Below are positions 33,578 through 44,450 of a stretch of DNA of 64,000 nucleotides, in pieces (position 1 is the stretch's first letter; the number at the start of each line of letters is the position of its first letter). Both the position numbers and the translations under genes were made by a program. This DNA comes from Erodium maritimum (Eukaryota > Streptophyta > Magnoliopsida > Geraniales > Geraniaceae): NCBI GenBank assembly GCA_963921825.1, contig OY997594.1:37132557-37196556 (forward strand), given 5' to 3'. The notes beneath the pieces are model-generated. The model had not been told where the DNA came from and did not search any database. It saw only the letters and a list, made by a program, of their open reading frames with translations.

Positions 33578-35877
33578 CTTTAATTTTGCAATGATTGGGG
33601 TCCAAGTTTTGTATCTCTTAGGATTGGCTCCTAACTGAAAACCCAGGTACTCAAGAGGGAGATCAACAGATTCATTGCCTAGAATGTTGGTTACTTGCTC
33701 CATTGATATTGAAGAGACATTTAGAAGGGCTTCATTGGATTTGTGGAAATTTATTTGAAATCCTGAAGAAAATTGAAAGGCTTTGAGTGAACTTTTTAGA
33801 TTTTGAATGTGAGTAATCTTGGCTTTGATGATGTTGAGGGTGTCATCAGCCAACTGTAAATGTGAAATGGTAGGGGTTTGACTGTTTTGAGAACCACAGG
33901 TAAGCCCCTAAATGTTTCCTGAGATTATTTCTTACTCCAAAATTTGATGAAGTCCTTCAACTGCATGAGAAAAGACCTTTTCTTAGCCCTCTTGAGAGTT
34001 TAAAGTCCTTTGAGGGGATCCATTAATCAAAACTGAAGACCAAGCCTGAAAACAAGAGGTCATCCACATTCTCCAGACACTACCAAAACCCATAATTGAT
34101 AATACATAATCCAAGTACCCTCAATTCAAATTATCATAAGCCTTTTCAAAATCAACTTTGAAAAGAATAATGTGTTCCTTAGAAGCTTTGATTGAGTCAA
34201 TAAGTTCAGTAGCTATCAATACACCATACAAGATTTATCTCCCTGCAACAAATCTAGTATGTACATCACTCACTAGATGATCCATAATTGATTTCCATCT
34301 TGCAGCTAAGACCTTAGAGAGGATCTTATATACTGCCCCAACAAGACATATAAGTCTAAAGTCATCAAACAGAACTGGATTTGGTATCTCAGAAATCAGA
34401 GTAAAAATGGAGGAATTAATTCCCTTACCCAAAAGGGCTGACTGATGAAAATGGGAGCATAATTGATACGTATCAGATTGAACAAAGTCCTAACAAGCCT
34501 GGAAAATTTTTAAGGTACAACCATCAAGGTCATGAGCCTTGTCTCCAACATGAATTTTTATTTCTGAAAAAAGGACTATCCAGGAAAATTGCTTTAGCTC
34601 ATGAGATAGATTTAAAAGGCAGTTGAGAGACATCTAATATTGTTGAATTATATTTTAGGAACCTGGCGGCAAAATGAGAGCATGTTGCTTCTTTTATCTC
34701 TGAGGGGGAGGAAAGAAAGAATTCTCCTTCCTGAATGGAACTAATTCTCTTCTTGACACCTGAATAATTGGCCACTATGAGTTAAAAATTGGAGCATCTT
34801 TCACCTTCTTTAAACCATTTAATTCTAGCCTTTTGCCTCCAAGTCTTTGTCAGGGCATTTAATTTTTGAATGAGGATAGCACTGAGAAAAGCTCTATTAA
34901 CTGATTCAGAATCTCATAATCTCATATTTTCAACTATTGTGTCAAGGTCATTAGTCTCCAATTGAATAATGGCAATATCCTTTTCTATACATCCAAACAC
35001 TTCAATATTCCACTATCTAAGAAAAGCCTTAAGCTATTATAATTTGCGCCACAAAGTATAATGAGAGCATCCCCCACAATGGCCAATTTAGACCAAATTT
35101 TTCTAACAGTTGAGAGAAAAAGAAGGCGATCTAGCCAATCATTCATGAATTTGAAAGGCCTAGGACATCAATCTATGAAAGGATCAGCTAATATGATAGG
35201 CTTGTGATATGAGATAGATCTACACAGGCAGGACTGAGAGAGGTTTTGAAAGTTTGCAATGACTTAGGGAGCAAGTGAGAATCCGTCCAACCTTGAGGCT
35301 TTTGAAAGAGGGCCAAACCAAGTGAATTTTCCTCAAACTAAAGCAATATCAAGTAAATGGGCTTCATTGATAAAAAGGGCAAAGTTTATGGTGTTCATTA
35401 AAGATTGAGACTGAGAAGACTTCTCAATAGGATACAAGACTGAATTAAAATTACCTACACATTTATAGAATTCTCCCAACTAATGAATTTCCTCAATAAA
35501 AATTTTCCATATGATTCTTCTCTCCCTTAATACACAAGGAGCTAAACATTAACAAGATAAATAAAGATGTTCCATTCCACAAAGAAGCCACTCCAGATCA
35601 AGGCATGTTGTTTTGGCTTTATATTTTTGAAATTGAAAATTAGATGTGTTCCATAATGAGGATACCTCCAGATAATCCTACAACATTTATAAAGGCTTGA
35701 TCCCAACCCATAATTAGTCCAATAGATCTTAAGAACAATGAGGGAAACCTGTAGCTTTGTTTCTTGAAACATGATGAAATTAGGCCCATGTTTCTAAATT
35801 ACATCTCTCAAAGCCCTCCGTTTTGGACGGAGGATGATCCTATTATATTCCATGAGAGAATCTTCATGGGGCTATTA
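33578..35877 (-). pseudogene. LINE B ORF2, N-terminal and RT part
   Basis: Starts MKILSWN at 35877, the standard endonuclease opening, then runs through many stops and shifts. Recognisable pieces: the endonuclease end near 35200-35330, RT fingers at 34432-34235 (INSSIFTLISE, FDDFRLICLVGAVYKILSK), the region around the FADD box (ADDT at about 33848), and EYLGFQLGANP at about 33650. At 33577 it meets the LINE A duplication and continues at 20661. It is more decayed than LINE A, as expected of the older host element. Confidence 0.87.
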
Positions 35878-35899
35878 GTTGTAAGGAACTCTGGCTTAA

Positions 35900-36400
35900 G
35901 ATTCTATCTCATCTAGACAATTAACTTCCTCCCCTTCCAACTCAAGATCTGTGAAGTCATCCATAGAATCTGCTTCAATGTTTATCCTCTGATTGATCTG
36001 AACTTCCAAATTATCAAATTGGTCGATCACCAAATAGTCAGCTACAAAAGCTTAAGTCCAATCGCCTTGGAATAATCCCAGAGACTTCTAGCTTCTTCAG
36101 TGCAATGTAAAGTGTTCTTCTTGCCAGAATTTCGATTATCATATAGCTGAAGTAGAGAGGTTTGCTTGCATCTCTTTCATTTGGTGTCATAAACATATAA
36201 AATTTGTGGTTTTTTAGGTCTCATTTTCTTGTGTGAGTTGAATGGATGAAAAGTGAGACTCTGAGTGTTTCCTTCTCTATTACTTGCAAATCGAAAATTT
36301 GAAACTTTGTTTCCCTCCAAAACACCCATCTTTTCCTTGGATAAAACATTAAGTGGACCCTCAGAAGTACAAGAAAAATGAAATTTTACCATCTCATTAA
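35900..36400 (-). pseudogene. LINE B ORF1, C-terminal fragment
   Basis: Minus-strand frames between ORF2 and the solo LTR include a Lys/Arg-rich tract (HKKMRPKK) and an AKAIGLKF-like segment that resembles AKAIGIKV near the end of LINE-1 ORF1. Order and spacing fit the ORF1 tail. It is interrupted at 36400 by the solo LTR; the upstream part continues at 38094. Confidence 0.65.
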
Positions 36401-38088
36401 TGTTAGTCTTAGTGCCCGTAGTTCAATCCTAAATGTCCAAATGTATATATCATCGTTAGCAATATAATTAAAGCGGCTTTATATTACTTATGTGTTGGAG
36501 TAATATATCGATGTGTGCTCTGATCTATGCCCAAAATGCGAATAGAACCATAGATCGAGATAGATCATACTCGATAGGGTCCCTAGTCAACAAAGCTTCA
36601 CTAGAAGCGACTAGTATGAAAGATGGCTCTTTATGGCTTACGTTCTGTTAGTCATTGGAATGGGATTCCGGAGTCTGATCATAGATATCACGTGGTACAT
36701 GATATTGGATGACCCGCCCTGAATATGTGCCATAGATTAATTCATGAACATATTCAGTGTCGTAGCTTGTCATGTATCCTTAGACCAAGGAGTCTTTGTG
36801 ATCGCTATGTAGTCAACAACTGAGTTTGACCTGAGCCTAATGTTGTCCGTAACAGGGCTTCCATAACGGCCAGGATTGGCTTGGGGACGGGCTATATGAG
36901 TGACATGAAATACGGCTAAGGGATTTATCCCTCATACTGAGGTATGAGAAAGATATCGGTTCTCGGCCGCTTGATTGAGAGTGACTGAAAGAATAGCATG
37001 GCCATGCACATGATACTGGGTATCATATATTCAGTCATCTCACATATCAAGGAACAATGATTGAGAATAATAAGGATGACAGCTCTATGCCTTATCTCAA
37101 TCAGGATATCGGAGATAAAAGGATAATGACAGGGACGACGGAAAGGTTAGAATCGACAGGGTCGATTCGTTATGCAGTGTCAGGCAATACTAAAGTCTCG
37201 TTAGTTGCCACTTAAATAGGATCAAGTAAAATGGGATTTTACGTTGATCTATTGACATGCATAAACCTAAGGGTCACACCGGAGGATGAAACTCATTGAC
37301 ACATTTATGGAGAATGGACAAAAGAGAGTTGTCTCGGGACATGACCAAAACTGGGTTTTTGGTCATGTGCCCTTAAGTGAATAGGACTTTACGGATCGAG
37401 ACAAGGCTTGGAGTCTTGGGATTGATCGCGTCGGATAATGTTGGACATTTCCGGTATGGAAGGCTTGGAGGCGATGAGCGAATCACGGGACCTCATTGGA
37501 AATGGCCACGAGCCATGTTCCAAGAGGCCCATGAAGGCCCATGCAACCAAGGCCCATGGAACTAATTAATCAAGTCTTGATTAATTAGTACTAAGTAAGC
37601 AAGACAAGGGATTAAGGTGTTGGTGATTCACCACCTAACCCAATCTTGTCTTTCCATACTTTTTCCTATTTACACCTTACTTGTCACCATGCTTGTCCCA
37701 TGCCTTTAGTTGGACAAGTATGGGTTTTTTTATGTTTAAGTCATCTTTTTTCAACATAACAAACACAAGACAAGAATAGGAAACACAACTTTCTCCCCCT
37801 TCCCTTGCAATTTCGGGTTTGGCAAGCTCCCACCTCCATTTTTGTGTTCTTGAGTCCTCAAAGAGAAGAACTACGTGGCTTTGATTCCCATGTGGATACG
37901 TAGGCGTCTTGGAGACTCAAGCCAATCATTCGTTACTCGGTGTTCTTGTTTTGGTAAGAACTAGTGCTGAATTTTTCTCTCGTGAATCCATTCTTTGTTA
38001 GTTGTTTCATGGTTTTAATCGTCTCTTGGTTTTCATTGATTTTCCGCTGCGAGTTGGTTCATCTCCAACCCTACCTCGAGACCCAACA
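36401..38088 (+). mobile_element. Copia solo LTR inside LINE B ORF1
   Basis: A complete 1,688-bp LTR from TGTTAGTCTTAG to ACCCAACA, flanked by the perfect 5-bp duplication ATTAA (36396-36400 and 38089-38093). No internal region. It contains the 14-bp-arm hairpin at 37561-37589. Sequence on both sides is LINE B ORF1. Confidence 0.95.
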
Positions 38089-38093
38089 ATTAA

Positions 38094-39654
38094 TGCCTTC
38101 TACAACTACAGTTTCCAAAGAGGTCACTTTTTCAGCTACCGTCAGGCCATTGCCTCCGTGGTCATCTTCTTCCACAGGTGGAGGGAACACCATTGTTTGT
38201 TATGGAGAAACTAGGACTGTAAGGTCATCCATGTTGTTTAATTATGTGGTGTCAAAAGTGTCCTTGACCATACAAGTGTTAAGATGCTTATCTGAATCCC
38301 GAACCTCAACTAAACATCTGTAACTAGCAAAGGGAGCTTAGGATTTACACCATGAACATTCTCTTTAGATATCCCTTCTATCCCCTGCTTTTGAGTACTG
38401 AGATGCTCTTTATTAACTACATTTGCAATAAATTATGTTGGATCTTCACCAACTTCCCTTTCATTCTCTTCTTCAGTCCCTTCTCCAATTAATCCTTCAT
38501 TCTCTTCATGAGATTTGTCACCACTCTCTTCTTCAGTCCCTTTAGCATTAACTCCTTCATTCTTTTCCTGAAAGTTGTCTCTACTTACTTCTCCAATATT
38601 CTGAACTCTGTCCGATAAATGGTTAGTGTTCAATATCCTCAAATCTTGGGAATCCCCGTCCTTCTGATATCGGGTTGGGGTGGTGAACTGGCTGGAGATC
38701 GAGTTGATATTAGATGATGAACTCGAATTATTAGCTGGTAAGGAGTCTCATTGTGGTATCAAATTGAAATTGATGGTGGATACCAACACTTTAAAAGATT
38801 CATTTCCTAGCGGGAAATTAGTGGTCTTGTTCACAGGATTGATAGAATTAGTGTGAATCAATACATAAGCATGTTCCAAGTTTCTTCCTTCAATGGATGT
38901 TGGATGAGTATACACTAATTCTCCAACTTCTTTCACTACTACAACCATCGTTTCTTCACACCATCCATGGAATGGAATTCCTTGGATAGAAACCCACCGA
39001 AACCTTCTACTCTTTGAACATAACACTTGTTTGTTGGGGACTATTATGAACCAATTCGGTAACCACTTTTCGTTTTCCTTTAATATCAGTCTTTCGAATT
39101 CTTCATCTGGACAAGAAATCAAAACACATATATTTCTCAAGTCTCTTACCTGAATCTCAGTTACTCCCTCAGCTGCAGTTTCCTTCGTGATATACTGGAC
39201 ACTGAGATTTATGAAAGAAATGGCAATGTGTGATCTCTTTAGTAACTCCCTTTGTGTTGTGATCACTGATCCTCTTGGTCGGACCAAATTACTTTGTCAT
39301 GTTGTACCTTTTCTCCCCATTCCAAAATTTTCTTTGGTTAATGGTTGTTGATAGTAGGGTTTAGTCTTCTTCCAAGCTTTAGCTATAAAGACTCTGTAGC
39401 CACACAATTGCCAACCGTTGAATTTATTAATGGTTGTGAACATTCATTCATTCTTCTTCTTCTTCTTCTTTGAATCTTAGGAAAGCGAACCATCTTCCTT
39501 TGAGGATTGGCTTGGTTGGTGCCTCCATAGCTAAAATATCACGTTCCTCCTTTAATTACTCTTCAAGCCAGATGTAGGAGGAAAGAGGTGGGATGTTGCT
39601 GATAAACGCCCAATGCTCTTGTGTTCCAAGATTGACATATGACCATCCTCTATC
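38094..39654 (-). pseudogene. LINE B ORF1, RRM and DUF4283-like part
   Basis: Frame 39287-38748 holds the DUF4283-like domain (HIAISFINLSVQYITKE, ILISCPDEEF-type strand, RWVSIQGIPFHGWCEETM), closely parallel to LINE-1 ORF1. Upstream, at about 39430-39540, RRM strands are legible (GRWFAFLRF) before a (TTC)n run (39447-39471) that encodes poly-Glu and shifts the frame. Downstream, 38642-38433 is an acidic segment with two copies of an ENEG..GEGTEEE motif. Near 39556-39654 the frame reads into the solo LTR. Removing that LTR and one CTATC copy leaves the frame open into 41331-41515. Confidence 0.85.
38470..38590 (-). repeat. Acidic tandem repeat in LINE B ORF1
   Basis: Two units of about 54 bp encode (K/E)NEG..(A/G)(K/E)GTEEE. 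They lie in the flexible linker after the DUF4283-like domain. Confidence 0.75.
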
Positions 39655-41330
39655 TGTTGGGTCTCGAGGTAGGGTTGGAGATGAACCAGCTCGCAGCGGA
39701 AAATCAATGAAAACCAAGAGACGATTAAACCATGAAACAACTAACAAAGAATGGATTCACAAGAGAAAAATTCAGCACTATTTCTTACCAAAACAAGAAC
39801 ACCGGGTAACGAATGATTGGCTTGAGTCTCCAAGACGCCTACGTATCCACATGGGAATCAAAGCCACGTAGTTCTTCTCTTTGAGGACTCAAGAACACAA
39901 AAATGGAGGTGGGAGCTTGCCAAACCCGAAATTTCAAGGGAAGGGGGAGAGAAGTTGTGTTTCATATTCTTGTCTTGTGTTTGTTATGTTGAAAAAAGAT
40001 GACTTAAACATAAAAAACCCCATACTTGTCCAACTAAAGGCATGGGACAAGTATGGTGTCAAGTAAGGTGTAAATAGGACAAAGTATGACTAGACAAGAT
40101 TGGGTTAGGTGGTGAATTACCAACACCTTAATCCTTGTCTTCCTTACTTAGTACTAATTAATCAAGACTTGATTAATTAGTTCCATGGACCTTGGTTGCA
40201 TGGGCCTCTTGGAATATGGCCCGTGGCCATTTCCAACGAGGTCCCGTGATCCGCTCATCGCCTCCAAGCCTTCCATACCGGAAATGTCCAACATTATCCG
40301 ATGCGATCAATCCCAAGACTCCAAGCCTTGTCTCGATCCTTAAAGTCCTATTCGCATACGAGCACATGACCCAAAACCCAGTTTTGGTCATGTCCCGAGA
40401 CAACTCCCTTTTGGCCATTCTCCATAAATGTGTCAATGAGTTTCATCCTCCGGTGTGACCCTTAGGTTTATGCATGCCAATAGATCAACGTAAAATCCCA
40501 TTTTACTTGGTCCTATTTAAGTGGCGACTAACGAGACTTTAGTATTGCCTGACACTGCATAACGAATCGACCCTGTCGATTATAACCTTTCTGTCATCCC
40601 TGTCATTATCCTTTTATCTCCGATATCCTGATTGAGATAAGGCATAGAGCCGTCATCCTTATTATTCTCAATCACTATTCCTTGATATGTGAGATGACTG
40701 AAGATATCATACCCAGTATCATGTGCATGGCCATGCTACTCTTTCAGTCACTCTCAATCAAGCGGCCGAGAACCGATATCTTTCCCGTACCTCAGTATGA
40801 GGGATAAATCCCTTAGCCGTCTTTCGTGTCACTCATGTAGCCCGTCCCCAAGCCAATCCTGGCTGTTATGGAAGCCCTGTTACGGACAACGTTAGGCTCA
40901 GGTCAAACTCAGTTGTGGACTACACAGAGATCACAAAGACTCCTTGGTCTAAGGATACATGACAAGCTACGACACTGAATATGTTCATGACTTAATCTAT
41001 GGCACATATTCAGGGCGGGTCGTCCAATATCATGTCCCACATGATATCTATGATCAGACTCCGGAATCCCATTCCAATGACTAACAGAACGTAAGCCATA
41101 AAGAGACATCTTTCATACTAGTCGCTTATAGTGAAGCTTTGTTGACTAGGGACCAATCAAGTGTGATCTATCTTGATCTATGGTTCTATTCGCATGGTGG
41201 GCATAGATCAGAGCACACATCGATATATTACTGCAACACATAAGTAATATAAAGCCGCTTTAATTTTATTGCTAACGATGATATATACATTTGAACATTT
41301 AGGATAGAACTAAGGGCACTAAGACTAACA
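39655..41330 (-). mobile_element. Copia solo LTR inside LINE B ORF1, inverted
   Basis: A complete 1,676-bp LTR on the minus strand (plus strand starts TGTTGGGTCTCG and ends AAGACTAACA), flanked by the perfect duplication CTATC (39650-39654 and 41331-41335). No internal region. Together with 36401-38088 it makes two independent solo LTRs of one family in opposite orientation within about 1.6 kb of LINE sequence. Confidence 0.95.
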
Positions 41331-41515
41331 CTATCTCTCTCCTCTACGACTGGTGGTCCTAATCTTCTTCTTAATCTTCTTTCCAAATCTGAACTTGTAT
41401 TTCTTCTCATGCTACGAGGGTGTTTCCTTGATGGAGCGAGAAACAGAGTGTCCGCTTGAGGAAGATTTCTGAGTATTTCCTTGAGGAATGCTACCTTGCA
41501 AGAGATTGAGTCCAA
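41331..41515 (-). pseudogene. LINE B ORF1, N-terminal fragment
   Basis: Met at 41515 (MDSISCKVAFLKEILRN), then an Arg-rich stretch (RRLRRRLGPPVVEERD) into the CTATC duplication. The frame remains open across the empty site into 39654, which supports this as the true beginning of LINE B ORF1. Confidence 0.7.
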
Positions 41516-41880
41516 AACCTGGAAAAGGTCCTATGGACGAAGATGATGCAATCCCTTAAGATCTCTATTGTTGTTCTTTGCATTCTCTTCTTCACCTTGT
41601 TTACTTACAACGCTTCCTCCCTCTATGCCAACTCTAGGATTTGGGAAGTGGAATCGTGCGTTGGGTTGGGATTTTCTCTAATTGATTGGTCCCTAATCCT
41701 TCTGTCCGTTGATGAGTCTGGTTTTTCTGTTTGGCGACCACTCCTCTCTGATCGGAGATGAAGCCAATAATCGAAGTTCTTCTTAGTGTATCTAGCCATG
41801 GTTGATATAGGTCTTCAAATTCTTTGTTGATCTTCGAACTGTTCTTCATTGTAGTTTTTAAACTAAGATGTCCTGGTTTT
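41516..41880 (-). mobile_element. LINE B 5' leader (probable)
   Basis: Mixed-composition DNA upstream of the ORF1 start. A plus-strand 72-codon frame (41543-41761) is antisense to this leader and has no recognisable domain. The exact 5' end is unknown because I could not find a matching duplication beside the 3' end at 18720. Confidence 0.45.
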
Positions 41881-42351
41881 GTTGAAAAGTCTTATTTGTC
41901 CTTGTTCTTCTTTTTTTAATTTGTACTTCTTTTTCATGAAATATTTTTAATAGTTTTTCATTTCTTTAATTTTATTTATTTTTAAAAAATATACTCTTTT
42001 ATTCTTTATTCTTTTTTCAATTTTCATTATTAATTTTTATATTATCCATTCACTTTATTATTATTATTTTCTATTTCCATCATTTTTCTTTGATTTCATA
42101 AACCTTTAATTTCTTAATTTCTTTCATTTTATAGAAGACTATTGCCAAAGGTACAAAAAGAAACAAAATTCGTATTTTCTTTGAAATAATGTATACATTA
42201 AAAAAAGAGAATGATGTTAAATGTTGAACAAGAACCCTCGATTACGATGAAAAATTTGCGAAAGTAAAACAACCCACCGAAATTGGTTATCCAAAGGAAA
42301 AGTTACAAGTATCGTTTATTCGAAAGAGAATTACAAATTGCATTTTCTACT
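41881..42351. other. AT-rich spacer
   Basis: Very AT-rich, with T-rich runs at 41900-42130. No open frame or transposon end. The right part could be the 3' untranslated region of the gene fragment that follows. Confidence 0.4.
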
Positions 42352-42780
42352 CTAATTACGCAGATTGTGTACTGAGCCTTTCTTTACTATAATCTGGAGA
42401 GCAACATTGACTCCCTCGAGGGTCTCGATGGCATGTTCTTCTTCAATGATATCATCATAATGTTGAACTGCATACACAATTTATTTATAATTATGCCAAT
42501 AAAAATAAAAGTATCAAACACAAAATTCCAAATAACAATAAAACAACCAACACAAATTTTCAGTCCATTTCAGTGCATCATTGTTCTTCTACTGTCAAAT
42601 TCTTATTTTTTCTAACTTAAATCTTCATTTTCAGTTTTGTCAATTCATCCTTAAAATCATAGTTCTTCTTCACTGAAGCTAAGTACTTCTTTTCTACATG
42701 TCTAAGAGCATCCTCCAAATTTTTTATTCTTTCAAACATTTGAAGGAACACCTTTCTCCCATTAACACAAAATTTGGGAT
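42352..42780 (-). pseudogene. Possible degenerate gene fragment of two exons
   Basis: The minus strand has two short stretches with protein-like composition. The first (about 42780-42615) reads RKVFLQMFERIKNLEDALRH then EKKYLASVKKNYDFKDEL, a charged heptad-like helix. The second (42467-42352) reads QHYDDIIEEEHAIETLEGVN and ends in a stop. Between them lies 150 bp of T-rich, intron-like DNA ending GTGTATGCAG, a good plant acceptor. A clean donor is lacking, because the first stretch reaches TAA just before GT. I do not recognise the protein. It may be a host gene fragment or part of an unrecognised transposon. Confidence 0.3.
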
Positions 42781-42786
42781 CTACCT

Positions 42787-42791
<5 letters not shown>

Positions 42792-42824
<33 letters not shown>
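42792..42824. repeat. (TA)n microsatellite
   Basis: About 16 TA units directly left of a small inverted-repeat element. Confidence 0.95.
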
Positions 42825-42828
<4 letters not shown>

Positions 42829-42832
<4 letters not shown>

Positions 42833-43076
42833 GGGGACCTTTTGGGTACAAGCCTTATTTCAGAACGTAGAAATAATCTGGGCCATTGATTACCTAGATC
42901 GGATTACCACCGAAATTCATGGGGGGGGGGGGGGGTGATTGATTACGAAATCAATTACAAGATATGCATTCAATAAAAGGATATTAAAAGATATGCATTA
43001 AATCTGGGCCTTTAATTCTATGATCCAGGGGCCCAGATTGAAAGTTTGTAGTTCTGACGAAGTTATAGAGTTTGTA

Positions 43077-43078
<2 letters not shown>
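42829..43078. mobile_element. MITE-like element between (TA)n tracts
   Basis: The 250-bp body has related, inverted ends. The left starts ATAGG with TACAAGCCTTAT and AATCTGGGCC 40-55 bp in. The complement of the right end starts ATAGGTACAAACTCTAT with AATCTGGGCC at a similar distance. It carries a run of 15 G (42921-42935). (TA)n tracts flank both sides. This resembles microsatellite-targeting MITEs such as rice Micron, but the family is not identified. Confidence 0.55.

Positions 43079-43124
<46 letters not shown>
43079..43124. repeat. (TA)n microsatellite
   Basis: About 23 TA units between two inverted-repeat elements. Confidence 0.95.
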
Positions 43125-43127
<3 letters not shown>

Positions 43128-44450
43128 TCAGGTGTGAACCATCAGATTCGGTGTGAACCTGCGAACTGCTGCTGGCCGTTGGATGAGTGACGCATAACGA
43201 CTCTGATTAGAACTCATCATCAGTGGCATGGGTTGTAAATAAATCACGCATGGTGTTTGTGTGTTCGTAAGATGTGCTGTTTGGAGGGTAAAGAGGACAT
43301 TTTACTTTTTCCACAACACAGCAAGTGTGGCGTTTAGAAAATGAGGGATGTGAGTCTAAGAACATGAGGAATGTAGGTTTGAGAATATAGGTGTTGTGGG
43401 TTGAGAACATAGTGATGCGAGTTGAGAATATGAGGGATATAGTTTGAGAATAAGAGAGATGTGAGTTTGAGAATAAGAGAGATGTTGGTTTGAGAATAAG
43501 AGATATGTTAGTTTGCGAATATAGGTGTCATGGATTGAGAATAAAAGGGATGTGGGGTTGAGAATATTGAATATGCGAAGTCAACCACAACGCACCAACT
43601 GTCGCGCTCAGAAAATGCATCCTTTAAAAAAAAATCAAGTTTACTAATTTAACGATTCCTGCTTCATTTCAGCTCTGATTTATTTTTTTTCTTGCGCCAA
43701 TATTCTTATTTTTTTCAAGGGCATTCTAACAAGTAGTGTATTGAATATATTTTGATGTGTTTTTGAATACGAGTGTGGATGTGTGAATATGAGTGTGAAA
43801 AGTGTAATGTGGTTTGCAAATAAAGGTGTTGTGGATTGAGAATATGATGAAGTGAGTTGAGAATATGAGAGATATGGTTTGAGAAAATGAGTGATGTGAG
43901 TTTGAGAATATGAGGGATGTAGGTTTGAGAATATAAGTGCTATGGGTTGAGAATATAGTGATGCTAGTTGAGAATATGAGGGATATAGTTTGAGAATAAG
44001 AGAGATGTGGGTTTGAGAATAAGAGAGATGTGAGTTTGAGGATATAATATATATGGTTTACGAATAGTGTGTATATCATAAATTTGCCCATACATGTCTT
44101 TTCTTGCTTCAAAACATATTCAATATGCTACTTGATAGATAGATCTTGGAAAGAGGAAATTATTGGTGCAAGAAAATATTAAATCGGCGTTGAAACGAAA
44201 CGGAAAAGATCAAATTAATAAACTAGGTGGAAAAGAAAACGAAGAACATTTTTAAATTGGGTTCCTTAATTGGATTACTGATATACGTTGTTTTGGTTAT
44301 ATAACTATATTACTTAATTACCCTTACGATGACGTGCGCGGAACATATTGGGAACAATTTCGCGCGCACAAACGCGAGTCGTAGATGATGCAAGATGGAT
44401 GAACCAGATGCAATTCGCAGGTTCACATATTACAGTTGGTTCACACCTGA
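43128..44450. mobile_element. Non-autonomous TIR element with internal minisatellite
   Basis: Ends TCAGGTGTGAACCA (left) and TGGTTCACACCTGA (right) are exact inverted copies. The match continues about 40 bp inward with GTGAACCTGCGAA on both sides. The 1.3-kb body has no transposase. It is dominated by a ~23-bp minisatellite (GAGAATAAGAGAGATGTGAG and variants) at 43340-43560 and 43850-44060. (TA)n lies on the left and AT-rich (TA)-like DNA on the right. No clear target duplication, so the superfamily is unknown. Confidence 0.65.
43340..44060. repeat. ~23-bp minisatellite, two blocks
   Basis: Tandem variants of TTTGAGAATAAGAGAGATG and GAGAATATGAGGGATATAG, in two blocks (43340-43560 and 43850-44060) separated by about 290 bp of unrelated sequence. 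Larger units recur: the order of variants in the first block is repeated in the second. Confidence 0.85.

Noticed and set aside
41543-41761. 72-codon plus-strand frame with a hydrophobic N-terminus
   Set aside because: It overlaps the probable LINE B leader, has no homology I can recognise and no supporting gene structure around it.
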